A DNA stretch of 64,000 nt from NCBI RefSeq assembly GCF_947499695.1, contig NZ_CANMPQ010000002.1, positions 186,001 to 250,000 on the forward strand, read 5' to 3'. Position 1 is the first letter of the stretch. Each line of letters begins with the position of its first letter. Shown here piece by piece: positions 27,821 through 36,248 of this stretch. Source of the DNA: an uncultured Allomuricauda sp. Lineage in GTDB: Bacteria > Bacteroidota > Bacteroidia > Flavobacteriales > Flavobacteriaceae. The notes under the pieces were generated by a model, which saw only the letters and a list, made by a program, of their open reading frames with translations, did not search any database and was not told where the DNA came from. The position numbers and the translations under genes were made by a program.

Positions 27821-27855
27821 CAAATATTGCAAGACTCACTCTCAAATATTGAGAG
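27821..27855 (-). promoter_or_regulatory. 9-bp direct repeats upstream of the peptide genes
   Basis: CAATATTTG (minus strand) occurs at 27851-27843 and again at 27829-27821, with a 13-bp gap, i.e. 22 bp apart. LytTR regulators bind 9-bp direct repeats with 12-13 bp gaps (family knowledge), and a LytTR regulator is encoded at 34291-35040. The upstream copy sits in the inverted repeat CTCTCAA-ATA-TTGAGAG (27839-27855), which could instead be a terminator for the preceding gene. The repeats lie 84-114 nt before the peptide 2 ATG. No clear TAnnTTTG follows. Confidence 0.45.
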
Positions 27856-27912
27856 CCCATCAAAAAAAGTTAATTTTTAAGTGAATAAATCAAATGGAAT
27901 GATGGCCATGGT

Positions 27913-29754
27913 TTAAAAACTAAAAACGATACCCGTTTTTATATTAATGTTGTTTTGTAACAAATCATTATTACTAGGATTAATTGATAAGTTTTCTTTT
28001 CCGTTGTTTAGGAATGTACTTTTTCTTAAAGCGAAAAACCCATCTTTCTCACGAAAAAAAACACCTTTTTTTTCGTTAAATTGAAAATTGTGCCCAATTG
28101 ATATCTTAAACAAGAAGCGACGACTTTTTTCTATACCAAGCGAGATATTGGGATTTAACCGATAGTTCTTTTGAGAGAGAAAAACATCCAATTTAGCAGT
28201 ATCAAAGGATTTTCCATTGACAATTAAATCTCCGGTAAGACTATAGCTTCCAATCAGGAAATCCAACTTTTGATACCCAAAATTTACACTTGGGTATATG
28301 AAGATAGGCCGACCATTGGGATTTAAGTTGAACCTATTTGCTATGCTTACGTCATGAGAAGTTGTTCCTGTTTTTGAAATCTTACTTTCATTTGCATATC
28401 CTAGAAAAATATTGGGTTTAATCTCATACATCAGAGAATAGGACAACCCTGTTACATACTCTTTTGAAGAAGTCAAATTTTCTTGAACTACGAGAGAAGG
28501 GTTGTTAAAGGTTATTGTATTGGTATTCATAGTTATCCATGTTCCTATAATTGATATATCATGGTCAATTCTTAGTAGGAAATCAACAAACTTATTTTTC
28601 CTTTTATCATTCTTCTTATTTAAATAATCCATTGATTTGAATAAACTTTCTGTCTTTTGATTTGGTATGATAATGTTGTAACCACTCCAGAAACCAAGCT
28701 CATATTGTTTTGATTTATTCAACAAAATATCACCATATTGCAACTTGTCAGTATAAGGTATTACATCTTTATTGGTTTCCACTTTGGTGGTCACATAATC
28801 GCTTGTCAGCTTGAAAAGTCCATCTTTCTTGTCAAAAGCAGTTTCGTAATGGGAATGTTTGAACCTCCATTTTTCATCTTCTCCTTGTTCATATGTGATT
28901 GTATATTTTAAATACTGCCGATTATTTGTAAGGGTCTTGGAACTGAAGTGTTGGTCAATGACCACTTTTACAATGGCAAAGGAAGAGTCTGCTATATATA
29001 TCTGGCCCGATAACTTACTTTTTTTTTCAAAATGAACCAAGTATATCTTTTCCCCATATTGAAGTAAGGTGTCCTTGATTTTGTAAATAAAGTCATTCGG
29101 TTTTCCCAGAAATGCTTCTTTTCGTGATACAATGTCAAACCTATGTATATGATGACTACCTGCATAAATTCTTGTATTCAAGGAGTCCAACTGTTCACTT
29201 TGATATTTCCTAAATTCAATTAATTTGACATCCCCTGATAAGTTTTTTTTAGTATATGATTTTTTGATGGATTCTAGTACCGCTTCAACAACATAGATTG
29301 GGTTCTTTTTGTTTTCCCAAGAAGTGACCTCCCTAACAAAACCTGTATGCCTTTCTTCTACTTTTGGGTAATTCAGAGGAATAGCATTAATTGCTTTTTC
29401 AACCAGCTGCTTTCCATAATCTTCAGGGGATAATATGACCCCATCCAAGGCTATAATATCTTGTTTCAATGAAATAATTTGGTATTCCTCTTGAAACAGA
29501 ATCTTTTCTGTTTTATATCCAATTGCAGATATGATTATACTTTTTTTCCCAACATCTTTATTGGTTGCAAATTGAAACACGCCATTCTCATTGGAAATTG
29601 TCCCAATATTACTGTTTTCAAAACGTATATGGACAAAAGGTAGGGGAGTACCATTATCATCAATTATTTTGCCAGAAATAGCTTTTTGGGAAAAACATGC
29701 ATGAATTGAAAAATAGCAAAGAAGACTTAAAATGATATTTTGATATTGTCTCAA
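27913..29754 (-). CDS. CarboxypepD_reg-like outer-membrane protein in the peptide-export locus
   Basis: 613 aa starting with TTG at 29754 and a signal peptide (LLCYFSIHACFSQ). Residues 24-100 are a CarboxypepD_reg-like beta sandwich (ISGKIIDDNGTPLPFVHIRF...NENGVFQF), as found on SusC-like proteins and DUF5686 proteins. Residues 110-330 resemble the middle region of such proteins (GQIYIADSSFAIVKVVIDQ). Residues about 400-613 have barrel-like alternation and end in KTGIVFSF, a C-terminal Phe typical of outer-membrane barrels. There is no TonB plug. It lies between the HTH gene and the peptide genes on the same strand. It might be an export conduit, a receptor or self-protection; nothing in the sequence decides. 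Confidence 0.8.
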   Translation of the reverse strand: MRQYQNIILSLLCYFSIHACFSQKAISGKIIDDNGTPLPFVHIRFENSNIGTISNENGVFQFATNKDVGKKSIIISAIGYKTEKILFQEEYQIISLKQDIIALDGVILSPEDYGKQLVEKAINAIPLNYPKVEERHTGFVREVTSWENKKNPIYVVEAVLESIKKSYTKKNLSGDVKLIEFRKYQSEQLDSLNTRIYAGSHHIHRFDIVSRKEAFLGKPNDFIYKIKDTLLQYGEKIYLVHFEKKSKLSGQIYIADSSFAIVKVVIDQHFSSKTLTNNRQYLKYTITYEQGEDEKWRFKHSHYETAFDKKDGLFKLTSDYVTTKVETNKDVIPYTDKLQYGDILLNKSKQYELGFWSGYNIIIPNQKTESLFKSMDYLNKKNDKRKNKFVDFLLRIDHDISIIGTWITMNTNTITFNNPSLVVQENLTSSKEYVTGLSYSLMYEIKPNIFLGYANESKISKTGTTSHDVSIANRFNLNPNGRPIFIYPSVNFGYQKLDFLIGSYSLTGDLIVNGKSFDTAKLDVFLSQKNYRLNPNISLGIEKSRRFLFKISIGHNFQFNEKKGVFFREKDGFFALRKSTFLNNGKENLSINPSNNDLLQNNINIKTGIVFSF

Positions 29755-29867
29755 GGTACTGGGATATATTTCTTACTAAATTATTTTTTCCGATTCAATC
29801 CAAATAGTTTTTGATAAAAACGAATCATATTCTTTGTTTAAGAATAGAGGCGTTTCTGATAAAAAAG

Positions 29868-30179
29868 TTAAAATTTCACCAATTGTTCTATGTAGGTAAA
29901 GCAACACCCGCCTGATAAGTTCCTCTTAGTTGTTGAGTCCAGTTCCTCTGCATAAAAGCCACATTTAAAATATGTAGTCTCTGTATAGATATAGCTTTGC
30001 CTTGTTAAATTATAATAGATAGGCGCTTTCATCTCTTTCATTGTATCTATCATTCTAAATACTGTAGCTTCTGAGACTCCTAGCTTTTCTGCTAATTGCT
30101 TAGGACTTCCCGTAGCTTTTAGCCTTATCAATTGGTGTACGCGTTCTAGAATTGCTATTTGCCTTGTCAGTTTTGACAT
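29868..30179 (-). CDS. Small HTH (HTH_11-like) DNA-binding protein
   Basis: 103 aa. Residues 8-60 fit a winged HTH of the HTH_11/DeoR-like type (LIRLKATGSPKQLAEKLGVSEATVFRMIDTMKEM). The C-terminal 40 residues carry three cysteines (YFKCGFY, GGCCFTY) that could bind metal. It starts 15 nt after the exporter stop, so the two are co-transcribed, and 113 nt separate it from the outer-membrane gene. It is a likely local regulator of the peptide locus. The SGG near its end is not a leader, because it follows a complete HTH domain. Confidence 0.82.
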   Translation of the reverse strand: MSKLTRQIAILERVHQLIRLKATGSPKQLAEKLGVSEATVFRMIDTMKEMKAPIYYNLTRQSYIYTETTYFKCGFYAEELDSTTKRNLSGGCCFTYIEQLVKF

Positions 30180-30194
30180 AATCGGTAAGATTTA

Positions 30195-32372
30195 TTAGTT
30201 AACGGGTTTAAGTATTGACAAGAATGAAGGCACTTGTTGTTGCCATAATTCAAAATATGCACCTTCACCATCATAAAGCTTATAGTGAGAACCTTCTTCA
30301 ACTACTTGACCTTTGTCCAAAACTACGATCTTATCCGCATTGACCACAGTGCTTAATCTGTGTGCTATTAGAATTACCGTTTTACCTTCAGAACGTAGAT
30401 TGCCAATCGTTTTTTGGACATAATTTTCTGAACTGCTATCCAAGGAAGAAGTTGCCTCGTCCAACACCAAAATTTCGGGATCTTTATAAAGGGCTCTTGC
30501 TATTGCAATACGTTGTTTTTGCCCCCCGGACAAGGTGGCTCCATTTTCGCCCAGATAGGTATTGAAGTCGTTGGGGAGACTTTCTATAAATTCCAAAATC
30601 CCAATGTCGCTACATATTTTATATATCTTATCAAAATTTGGCTCAAATTCTCCTACTGCAATGTTCTCTATTACATTTCCGGCAAACAAGTCTATTTTTT
30701 GAGGAACCACACTCACTAAATTTCTAAGGCTTTGGTTATCAATATGCTTTAGGTCGATGTCACCAATTCTGATTTTTCCATTGTTGATGGGATAGATGTT
30801 TTGAATCAGAGAAACAAGGGTTGATTTTCCCGATCCACTTTCTCCAACAAAGGCAGTAATTTTGCCTCTTTCAATGGTCAAGTTCAAATTCTTGAAGACC
30901 TCTGTCCTTGTCCCGTATTGAAATGCCACGTCTGTGAAACTTATATTATTGATTTTATTTTTGGTCAGGGTTATTTTCTTATTCACATCTTCTCTTTTCA
31001 AATCTAGGATTTCAAAAAGACGGTCAGCTGCTATAAGTGCATTCTGTATGTCTTTGTTGGCACTAATGAGATTGGTTAAAGGCCCCGTGAAATAACCAAT
31101 AATGGCATAAAACGATAACAGCTCTCCAGGGGTAATCTCTCGGTCTATAACAAATCCAGCCCCAGACCATAGTAATATAATAGTGAATAATTGGGCAATG
31201 GTATTGGAACTGGTACCTGAGAAAATATGGTTTAATGCTGATTTATAGCCGGTCCTTAACAATCGAATAAAACGGGTCTCGGTCATTAAATTAGCATGAC
31301 TTTCCAATCCAAACCGTTTTATGGTGCCCACCGCATTTAAAGATTGAACCAATTGACTCTCCAAATCGGCGGAATCTTCCATGACTTTACGCTCCACTTT
31401 TTTGTTTAACGTGTTAACAAGCCAATATATCACTATAAATATTGGAATAATGATGAGCATTATCAAGGCCAGTTTCCAGTAATAGGTAAACATCAATCCA
31501 AATGAAAAGACAACTATAAGGACATTCACTGTGAGGTTGAGGGAAACACCATTGATAAGGTTCCTAATTTTTACTGCATCATTGATGCGTGATATGATTT
31601 CTCCCACACGCATAGTGTCAAAAAATTGTTGGGGTAGTTTGAGTAAATGTTTGTAATAGCCCAATATTAACCTTGCGTCTATCTGTTGACCTGTTTTTAA
31701 AAGAAATACATCTTTATAGGCTCCTATTATAAGTTGCAATATTAGCAGGATAATCATCACTACACTTAGGAGGTTCAATAGTTTAGTGTTACTATCGATC
31801 AGTACATAATCTGTTATCTTTTGTATATAAATAGATGCAGAAAAGCCCAATAGGGTATATACCAAAGCTCCTATAAATGCCTGCGCCAACACCATTTTAT
31901 GCGGTTTTAACAGGAACCAAAAACGTTTGAGTACGGAGATTTTTTCATTCCCTTTTTTGAACTTCTCATTGGGAAGTAGAAGTACTAAAACACCTGTCCA
32001 TTCTTTCTTAAATTCTTCATTGGAACAATTCTTAATCTTTCCCGTGGCAGGATCCATTATTTTTATATGACTCTTGCTCACTTCATATATTACCACATAA
32101 TGGTGCAACTGTTCTTTTACTATTATGTGTGCAATAGCTGGCTTGGGAATCTTAAATAGGCTTTCAAATTCACCTCGAACACCTTTAGCCGAAAACCCCA
32201 TCTTTTCAGCTGCTTTTATAAGTCCAAAAACGTTTGTCCCCTTTTTATCGGTTCCAGCATATTGCCGAATCCTGGAAATTGGTATCTGAAAATCAAAATG
32301 AGCGGCTATGGATGCTAAACAGGCTGCTCCACAATCGGTTATATCATGCTGTCTTATAGTGATTTTAGCCAT
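30195..32372 (-). CDS. Peptidase-containing ABC transporter (C39-ABC, PCAT) for GG-leader peptides
   Basis: 725 aa in three parts. The C39 peptidase (1-130) has catalytic Cys14 in ITDCGAACLA, His91 in LHHYVVIY and Asp107 in KIMDPA, all present. The six-helix membrane domain spans about 150-440. The ATPase has Walker A GESGSGKST, signature LSGGQKQRIAIARAL, Walker B ILVLDEATSSLD and H-loop IAHRLS. Such proteins cut the leader after GG and pump the peptide out; in Gram-negatives they work with an HlyD adaptor and a TolC channel. The HlyD gene is 1 nt upstream. The two GG peptides at 27437-27737 are the evident substrates. No TolC gene is in the window. Confidence 0.96.
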   Translation of the reverse strand: MAKITIRQHDITDCGAACLASIAAHFDFQIPISRIRQYAGTDKKGTNVFGLIKAAEKMGFSAKGVRGEFESLFKIPKPAIAHIIVKEQLHHYVVIYEVSKSHIKIMDPATGKIKNCSNEEFKKEWTGVLVLLLPNEKFKKGNEKISVLKRFWFLLKPHKMVLAQAFIGALVYTLLGFSASIYIQKITDYVLIDSNTKLLNLLSVVMIILLILQLIIGAYKDVFLLKTGQQIDARLILGYYKHLLKLPQQFFDTMRVGEIISRINDAVKIRNLINGVSLNLTVNVLIVVFSFGLMFTYYWKLALIMLIIIPIFIVIYWLVNTLNKKVERKVMEDSADLESQLVQSLNAVGTIKRFGLESHANLMTETRFIRLLRTGYKSALNHIFSGTSSNTIAQLFTIILLWSGAGFVIDREITPGELLSFYAIIGYFTGPLTNLISANKDIQNALIAADRLFEILDLKREDVNKKITLTKNKINNISFTDVAFQYGTRTEVFKNLNLTIERGKITAFVGESGSGKSTLVSLIQNIYPINNGKIRIGDIDLKHIDNQSLRNLVSVVPQKIDLFAGNVIENIAVGEFEPNFDKIYKICSDIGILEFIESLPNDFNTYLGENGATLSGGQKQRIAIARALYKDPEILVLDEATSSLDSSSENYVQKTIGNLRSEGKTVILIAHRLSTVVNADKIVVLDKGQVVEEGSHYKLYDGEGAYFELWQQQVPSFLSILKPVN

Positions 32373-32373
32373 T

Positions 32374-33540
32374 TTACTCTACAGAAGTTCTTTGAGTGTT
32401 TTGTGAAGGGTTCATCCAATCGTCTACTTTATCATATAATAATTGGTACAATGTCCGTTCGGTCAGTTCAAATCTCGCATTGAATGTCATTCCCTTTCCT
32501 ATAATACCTTTAGCACCATTTTTTAATTGCAGGAATCCTTCATTCAATTTGCATCGAAGCTTGAAAACAGGTCGATTGTTTATCAGCTCAACATCTTTTG
32601 AGATTTCAAGAATCTCCCCAGATGCAAGACCCCATTGGTTATAATTGAAAGCGTCAATTTGAAAATCGACCGGTTTTGATTTATTGATAAGGCCTATGTC
32701 GACTGGACTTACATAACATTCGGCCAATAAATCTGTGTCAGGAGAGATTTCCACAAGAGAAACCCCTGATGTTATTATACTGCCCTTCTCAACTCCATAT
32801 AGATTAACAAGGGAACCGTTCATTGGGGCAGTAATTATATATTCTTTTTTACTCTTACTGTATTGGATATTTTTATTTTGGGACACTTCCAGGTTATTTT
32901 CCAATTCTGTTAAAGAGGATTGCCAAGTGTTTTGTTGTCGTTTTTTGAATTGGTTGAAAGTGTTCAGGGCTAGGTCATAATCCAATTTTATGTTCTCAAA
33001 CTCGGCTTTGGCGATTACTCCTTTTGAAAAGAGCCTGTAGTTTCTGTCATAGTCTTTCTTGAGCTTTTTGATTCTTGTAGAATGCTCGTTTAAACCTTCT
33101 GAATATTGGAGATATACTTTTTGATAATTTAAAGATTTGATACTATCACTATAAATTCTTTTCGCATTCAAGAGGTATTTCAAATCCTTTATCTGCTCTA
33201 AGTATCTTTTGGATTCATAATTTATCAATGCAATCTGCTCATTTAAAATATTGCTCTCCAGAATTAAAAGCACATCTCCCTTTTCCACATATTTGTTGCT
33301 TTCAATGTTAGAAAATATGACCTTTCCAGAATTGAGGCTGGTGATCTTAATTCTTTCCTTGGATGGCTTTACAATTCCTTGGGCCGATGTATAGACCTTT
33401 ACTTTAATAAAAGGTAGTGAGCAAAGTGCCAAGAAAATGGAAAATAATATCAAGCCATATATCGCTTTGCTCTTGACGCTGTTTTTTGGAATGTACGCTT
33501 GAACAGTATTATCAATGATTTCTTTTGGGAAAATTTGCAT
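32374..33540 (-). CDS. HlyD-family periplasmic adaptor (membrane fusion protein)
   Basis: 388 aa. A cytoplasmic N-terminus of about 25 residues precedes one membrane helix (AIYGLILFSIFLALCSLPF). Then come the first lipoyl half (VYTSAQGIVKPS, SGKVIFSNI), a long alpha hairpin (about 100-215) and the second lipoyl half (YIITAPMNGSLVNLYGVEKGSIITSG). A beta-barrel region follows, ending near EIIGKGMTFNARFELTERTLYQLL-type residues. This is the LktD/CvaA-type adaptor that partners peptidase-ABC exporters. It is the first gene of the export operon, with 1 nt to the transporter gene. Confidence 0.94.
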   Translation of the reverse strand: MQIFPKEIIDNTVQAYIPKNSVKSKAIYGLILFSIFLALCSLPFIKVKVYTSAQGIVKPSKERIKITSLNSGKVIFSNIESNKYVEKGDVLLILESNILNEQIALINYESKRYLEQIKDLKYLLNAKRIYSDSIKSLNYQKVYLQYSEGLNEHSTRIKKLKKDYDRNYRLFSKGVIAKAEFENIKLDYDLALNTFNQFKKRQQNTWQSSLTELENNLEVSQNKNIQYSKSKKEYIITAPMNGSLVNLYGVEKGSIITSGVSLVEISPDTDLLAECYVSPVDIGLINKSKPVDFQIDAFNYNQWGLASGEILEISKDVELINNRPVFKLRCKLNEGFLQLKNGAKGIIGKGMTFNARFELTERTLYQLLYDKVDDWMNPSQNTQRTSVE

Positions 33541-33999
33541 TACTTGTACAGAATATTAAAAGTTTGGCATTTTAGTGGAGTTCATTTAAATCTGTTATTC
33601 GAAAATTTAAATGAAAGTTTTAGCAAAGAATAAATATTGATTATTCAATAATATTTGAATGAAAAATTATCATCTATTTGGCAGAAAAAACTTATTCTTT
33701 TGAAGAAAACAAGATATGAATTGATATATTATGGTTCTCAATTGATTCATAACCTTCATTTAAGAAAATAAAGGGGGTCAATTAAGAGTAATCAGGTTGT
33801 TAATTGAATTTTTCAGAATCCTTTTATTGCCCTCCTACAAAGCAATTCAACATAGCCCACAAGAGCTTCAGAGCCGAAATATCCTTTAAATCGCAAATCA
33901 CATATTTCTTATTAAGAGGCAAGTTGGAAAGAAAGAGTTTAACAATCTAGTAAAAACTTTTCCTAATTATCCGTTAGTCTGTCTACTAGGACTCTTTCC
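33541..33999. other. AT-rich region upstream of the export operon
   Basis: 459 nt with no convincing gene on either strand. It is rich in A and T and should hold the promoter of the HlyD-PCAT operon, but I find no perfect TAnnTTTG on the minus strand. The nearest box is ATTCTTTG, about 85 nt before the ATG. It contains the inverted repeat listed separately. Confidence 0.5.
33631..33657. promoter_or_regulatory. AT-rich inverted repeat upstream of hlyD-like gene
   Basis: AAATATT (33632-33638) pairs with AATATTT (33650-33656), and the flanks also match (TAAATATTGA and TCAATAATATTTG). The nine bases TAAATATTG differ by one from the direct repeats before the peptide genes (CAAATATTG). The distance to the next start codon is similar too (91 nt here, 84 nt there). 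A shared regulator of exporter and peptides is therefore possible. Confidence 0.4.
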
Positions 34000-34274
34000 C
34001 GCTTTAAGCATGTAGTCCAAACCTCAGCAGGACTTCGAAGATTTTCCCCTGTTGAATTGGAACGGTTGAACATGTTTTCTAATGATCACACCAAAGAAAA
34101 AAAACTGAGCACTCTAGTGGATTCTTATTATCAAAAACACTAGAAGTTTTATGATTTTGAACGGACGCAAAATTTAAAACAGCAATTGAAGGGTATTGAT
34201 CTTGCTTTAAAGAACAAGACGACCCAACAAACCCATCTTGTAAATGAAAACGCACAGTTGAATTATATAAGCGA
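34000..34274 (+). pseudogene. Decayed second copy of the methyltransferase-nuclease junction
   Basis: Two blocks match the R-M operon in the same orientation. 34003-34095 matches 26348-26440 (methyltransferase motif IX-X region, about 95% identical by eye) and 34096-34274 matches 26580-26757 (nuclease N-terminus, about 85%). The 139 bp between them in the intact copy are missing, exactly between two CCAAA repeats. The deletion fuses the two proteins in frame (MFSNDHTK then EKKLSTLV) before an amber TAG at 34141. The nuclease D-x-K residues have become VNENA. Both ends of the genes are absent. It is a dead remnant of a related R-M copy. Confidence 0.93.
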
Positions 34275-34290
34275 TTTGTTTAAAGTCGCT

Positions 34291-35040
34291 CTATATTGGC
34301 TGGTGCTTTTTGTTCTTTGTACTTATGGTACGCTCCCCTAAGATTCTCTCCCTTGCTTCCTTAAGATGACTTCGGCCAATCGGAATGCTCTTTTTTGCTA
34401 TCTCAAGACTGGTCCCTTCTACTGACTCCACTTTATCAATAGCAATTATAAACGATCGGTGGATCCTAATAAAATTTTCTGAGGGTAAATCCATGAGAAT
34501 CCCTGACAACGATTGATAAACAATATAACCGTTATCTATCGTTTTAATTTTAATGTAATCTTTTAAGCTCTCGATATAGAGGATTTCATTCAACTGTATC
34601 CGGACCATTTTCTTATCAACCTTGACAAAAAAATAGGGTTCACCGGGCTTTTCACTTGAAACACTTTTCTTTTTGATTATCAATCTTTCAGAAACTTTAT
34701 TGATCGATTTCAGGAATCGTTCAAAAGGAATGGGCTTCACCAAGTAATCGATTACATTAAAATCAAAACTTTCCAAAGCATACTCCCTATATGCAGTAGT
34801 GATAACCACCAATGGCTGTTTGCCTTTTCCCATGCTTTTCAAAAAATCAAGTCCATTGAGGTTGGGCATGTTAATATCCAAGAAAATCACATCCACATCT
34901 TCACTATTTGCATCGATTATCGCATCCGTGGCTCGCGTATAAGTGTCTACAATTGTAACATTGCTCAACTTATTGATATACGATTCCAAAACACTGATTG
35001 CCAATGGTTCATCATCAATTATTACGCAGTTTATTTTCAT
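34291..35040 (-). CDS. LytTR-family response regulator (LytR/AgrA type)
   Basis: 249 aa. The receiver domain has the acidic pair in CVIIDDEP, phospho-Asp near residue 56 in VDVIFLDINMPNLNG, and the conserved Thr and Lys in VITTAY and DYLVKPI. The LytTR DNA-binding domain spans about 135-235 (FFVKVDKKMVRIQLNEILYIESLKDYIKI, FIRIHRSFIIAIDKV). It overlaps the kinase gene by 4 nt. It lies upstream of the peptide-export operon on the same strand, separated from it by the R-M remnant. LytTR regulators control bacteriocin and competence peptide loci in Firmicutes, so this one could control the peptides, but such pairs are common in Flavobacteria. Confidence 0.94.
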   Translation of the reverse strand: MKINCVIIDDEPLAISVLESYINKLSNVTIVDTYTRATDAIIDANSEDVDVIFLDINMPNLNGLDFLKSMGKGKQPLVVITTAYREYALESFDFNVIDYLVKPIPFERFLKSINKVSERLIIKKKSVSSEKPGEPYFFVKVDKKMVRIQLNEILYIESLKDYIKIKTIDNGYIVYQSLSGILMDLPSENFIRIHRSFIIAIDKVESVEGTSLEIAKKSIPIGRSHLKEARERILGERTISTKNKKHQPI

Positions 35041-36089
35041 TTCAAAGGTATTTTCAGTTTAACATGGTATCGATTTTCCACTGGATATGTATCCAGCGTG
35101 TAGGCATCTTCATATAATAGGTCAAGTCGTCTTCGGGTGTTTGCAATACCAATCCCTTCTTTTGTCTTCACCATATTTGAGGGTTCAAAATCATTCGTTA
35201 AGGTAAATTGCAACATGTCTTTCTCTTGTTCGAAGGTCATTTCCATTTTTATGGTGCCGTCACTCAATTGCCCATGTTTAAAGCAGTTTTCCACAAATGG
35301 CAGAAATAAAAGCGGGGGCAACTTTATATCATCCAAATCACCCAAAGTTTTTATATCACTTTTTAACTGATAGCCGTGTCGTATCCGCTCTAGTTCAATA
35401 TAATTTTTAACGTATCTAATTTCTTTTCCTAAAGTAGTCTTTTTCATGTTGATGTCATAAATGACATATTCCATAATTTCTGCTAACTTAAGTACTACCT
35501 CAGGAGCTTTTTTAGATCTTTTAAGTGTTAGTGCGTATAGATTGTTTAAAGTATTAAAAAAAAAGTGAGGTTGTATCTTGGCCTTTAAGAATTTCAACTC
35601 GGTTTCAGATTGAAGGGTCAACAAATGATTGCTCTTGTTCAGTTGAACTACATATTCGAACGTGAATTTAATCGCAGAAACCAAACCAATAACATAAAGT
35701 TCGCCCAAAATCACCGAAACAACATGATTAAAACCAAAGGGTTGGTGTACGCCCTGAGCCTCTCTCCAAACATTTTCGGAAACCAACCAATAGGAAAGAC
35801 CAATACGAACAAAATAATGACATATCAGGGCGAGGGCCAATAAGCATAGGTAAGATTTATACTTTTTGGTGATAATGAATTTTGGAATCAGATAATAAAT
35901 ATTGAGGTAAACCATGATGATATGAAGCGGAAACTCGACCATGTTCGATTTGACCGAGTACCAATAATCATCAAAATAACTGCCCCACCGAATGGAATTG
36001 AACAAAAAGTAGACCACCCAAAAGATGATGTGGTACTTTATAGGTATGGTAAACTTAATCTTGTTCTCAATGCTTTCAAATACTTTCAA
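35037..36089 (-). CDS. LytS/YehU-type sensor histidine kinase
   Basis: 350 aa starting with TTG at 36089; an in-frame stop lies 6 codons upstream and no better start exists. Four membrane helices occupy residues 15-150. A His_kinase domain (PF06580 type) follows, with phospho-His in AKIQPHFFFNTLNNLYAL, then an HATPase domain with N box PFVENCFKHG and G box KEGIGIANTRRRL. There is no periplasmic sensor domain of any size, so the signal is probably read by the membrane part, as in AgrC-like kinases. It is coupled to the LytTR regulator by a 4-nt overlap. Confidence 0.93.
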   Translation of the reverse strand: MKVFESIENKIKFTIPIKYHIIFWVVYFLFNSIRWGSYFDDYWYSVKSNMVEFPLHIIMVYLNIYYLIPKFIITKKYKSYLCLLALALICHYFVRIGLSYWLVSENVWREAQGVHQPFGFNHVVSVILGELYVIGLVSAIKFTFEYVVQLNKSNHLLTLQSETELKFLKAKIQPHFFFNTLNNLYALTLKRSKKAPEVVLKLAEIMEYVIYDINMKKTTLGKEIRYVKNYIELERIRHGYQLKSDIKTLGDLDDIKLPPLLFLPFVENCFKHGQLSDGTIKMEMTFEQEKDMLQFTLTNDFEPSNMVKTKEGIGIANTRRRLDLLYEDAYTLDTYPVENRYHVKLKIPLK

Positions 36090-36248
36090 TGCAAAGCCTT
36101 CCTTAAATCAAAACGGATGAAAAATTAGATATTTTTAGCCAATCTACAAATTTGACAGGCTCTCATCACTATATGTAACATTTGTGTCACTATCCACACT
36201 TATCTAGTACACAAATTATTTATGACAGGAGGGGGAAGTATACAGGGT

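Noticed and set aside
27839..27855. CTCTCAA-ATA-TTGAGAG as a simple terminator of the outer-membrane protein gene
   Set aside because: Stem of 7 with no T-run after it on the minus strand; one arm is part of a 9-bp direct repeat, so a regulatory role is at least as likely. Kept only as an alternative.
30120..30179. HTH protein as a third GG-leader precursor because of its SGG near the C-terminus
   Set aside because: The GG lies at about residue 90 after a full HTH domain, not at position 15-30 of a short peptide, and no core of suitable length follows.
33541..33999. Small peptide genes between the R-M remnant and the HlyD gene
   Set aside because: Start codons on the plus strand lead to stops within a few codons, and I saw no frame on either strand with a GG leader or other recognisable signal.
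27156..36221. Insertion sequence or transposon carrying the island
   Set aside because: No transposase, integrase, relaxase or terminal inverted repeats are visible; only the R-M duplication brackets the block.
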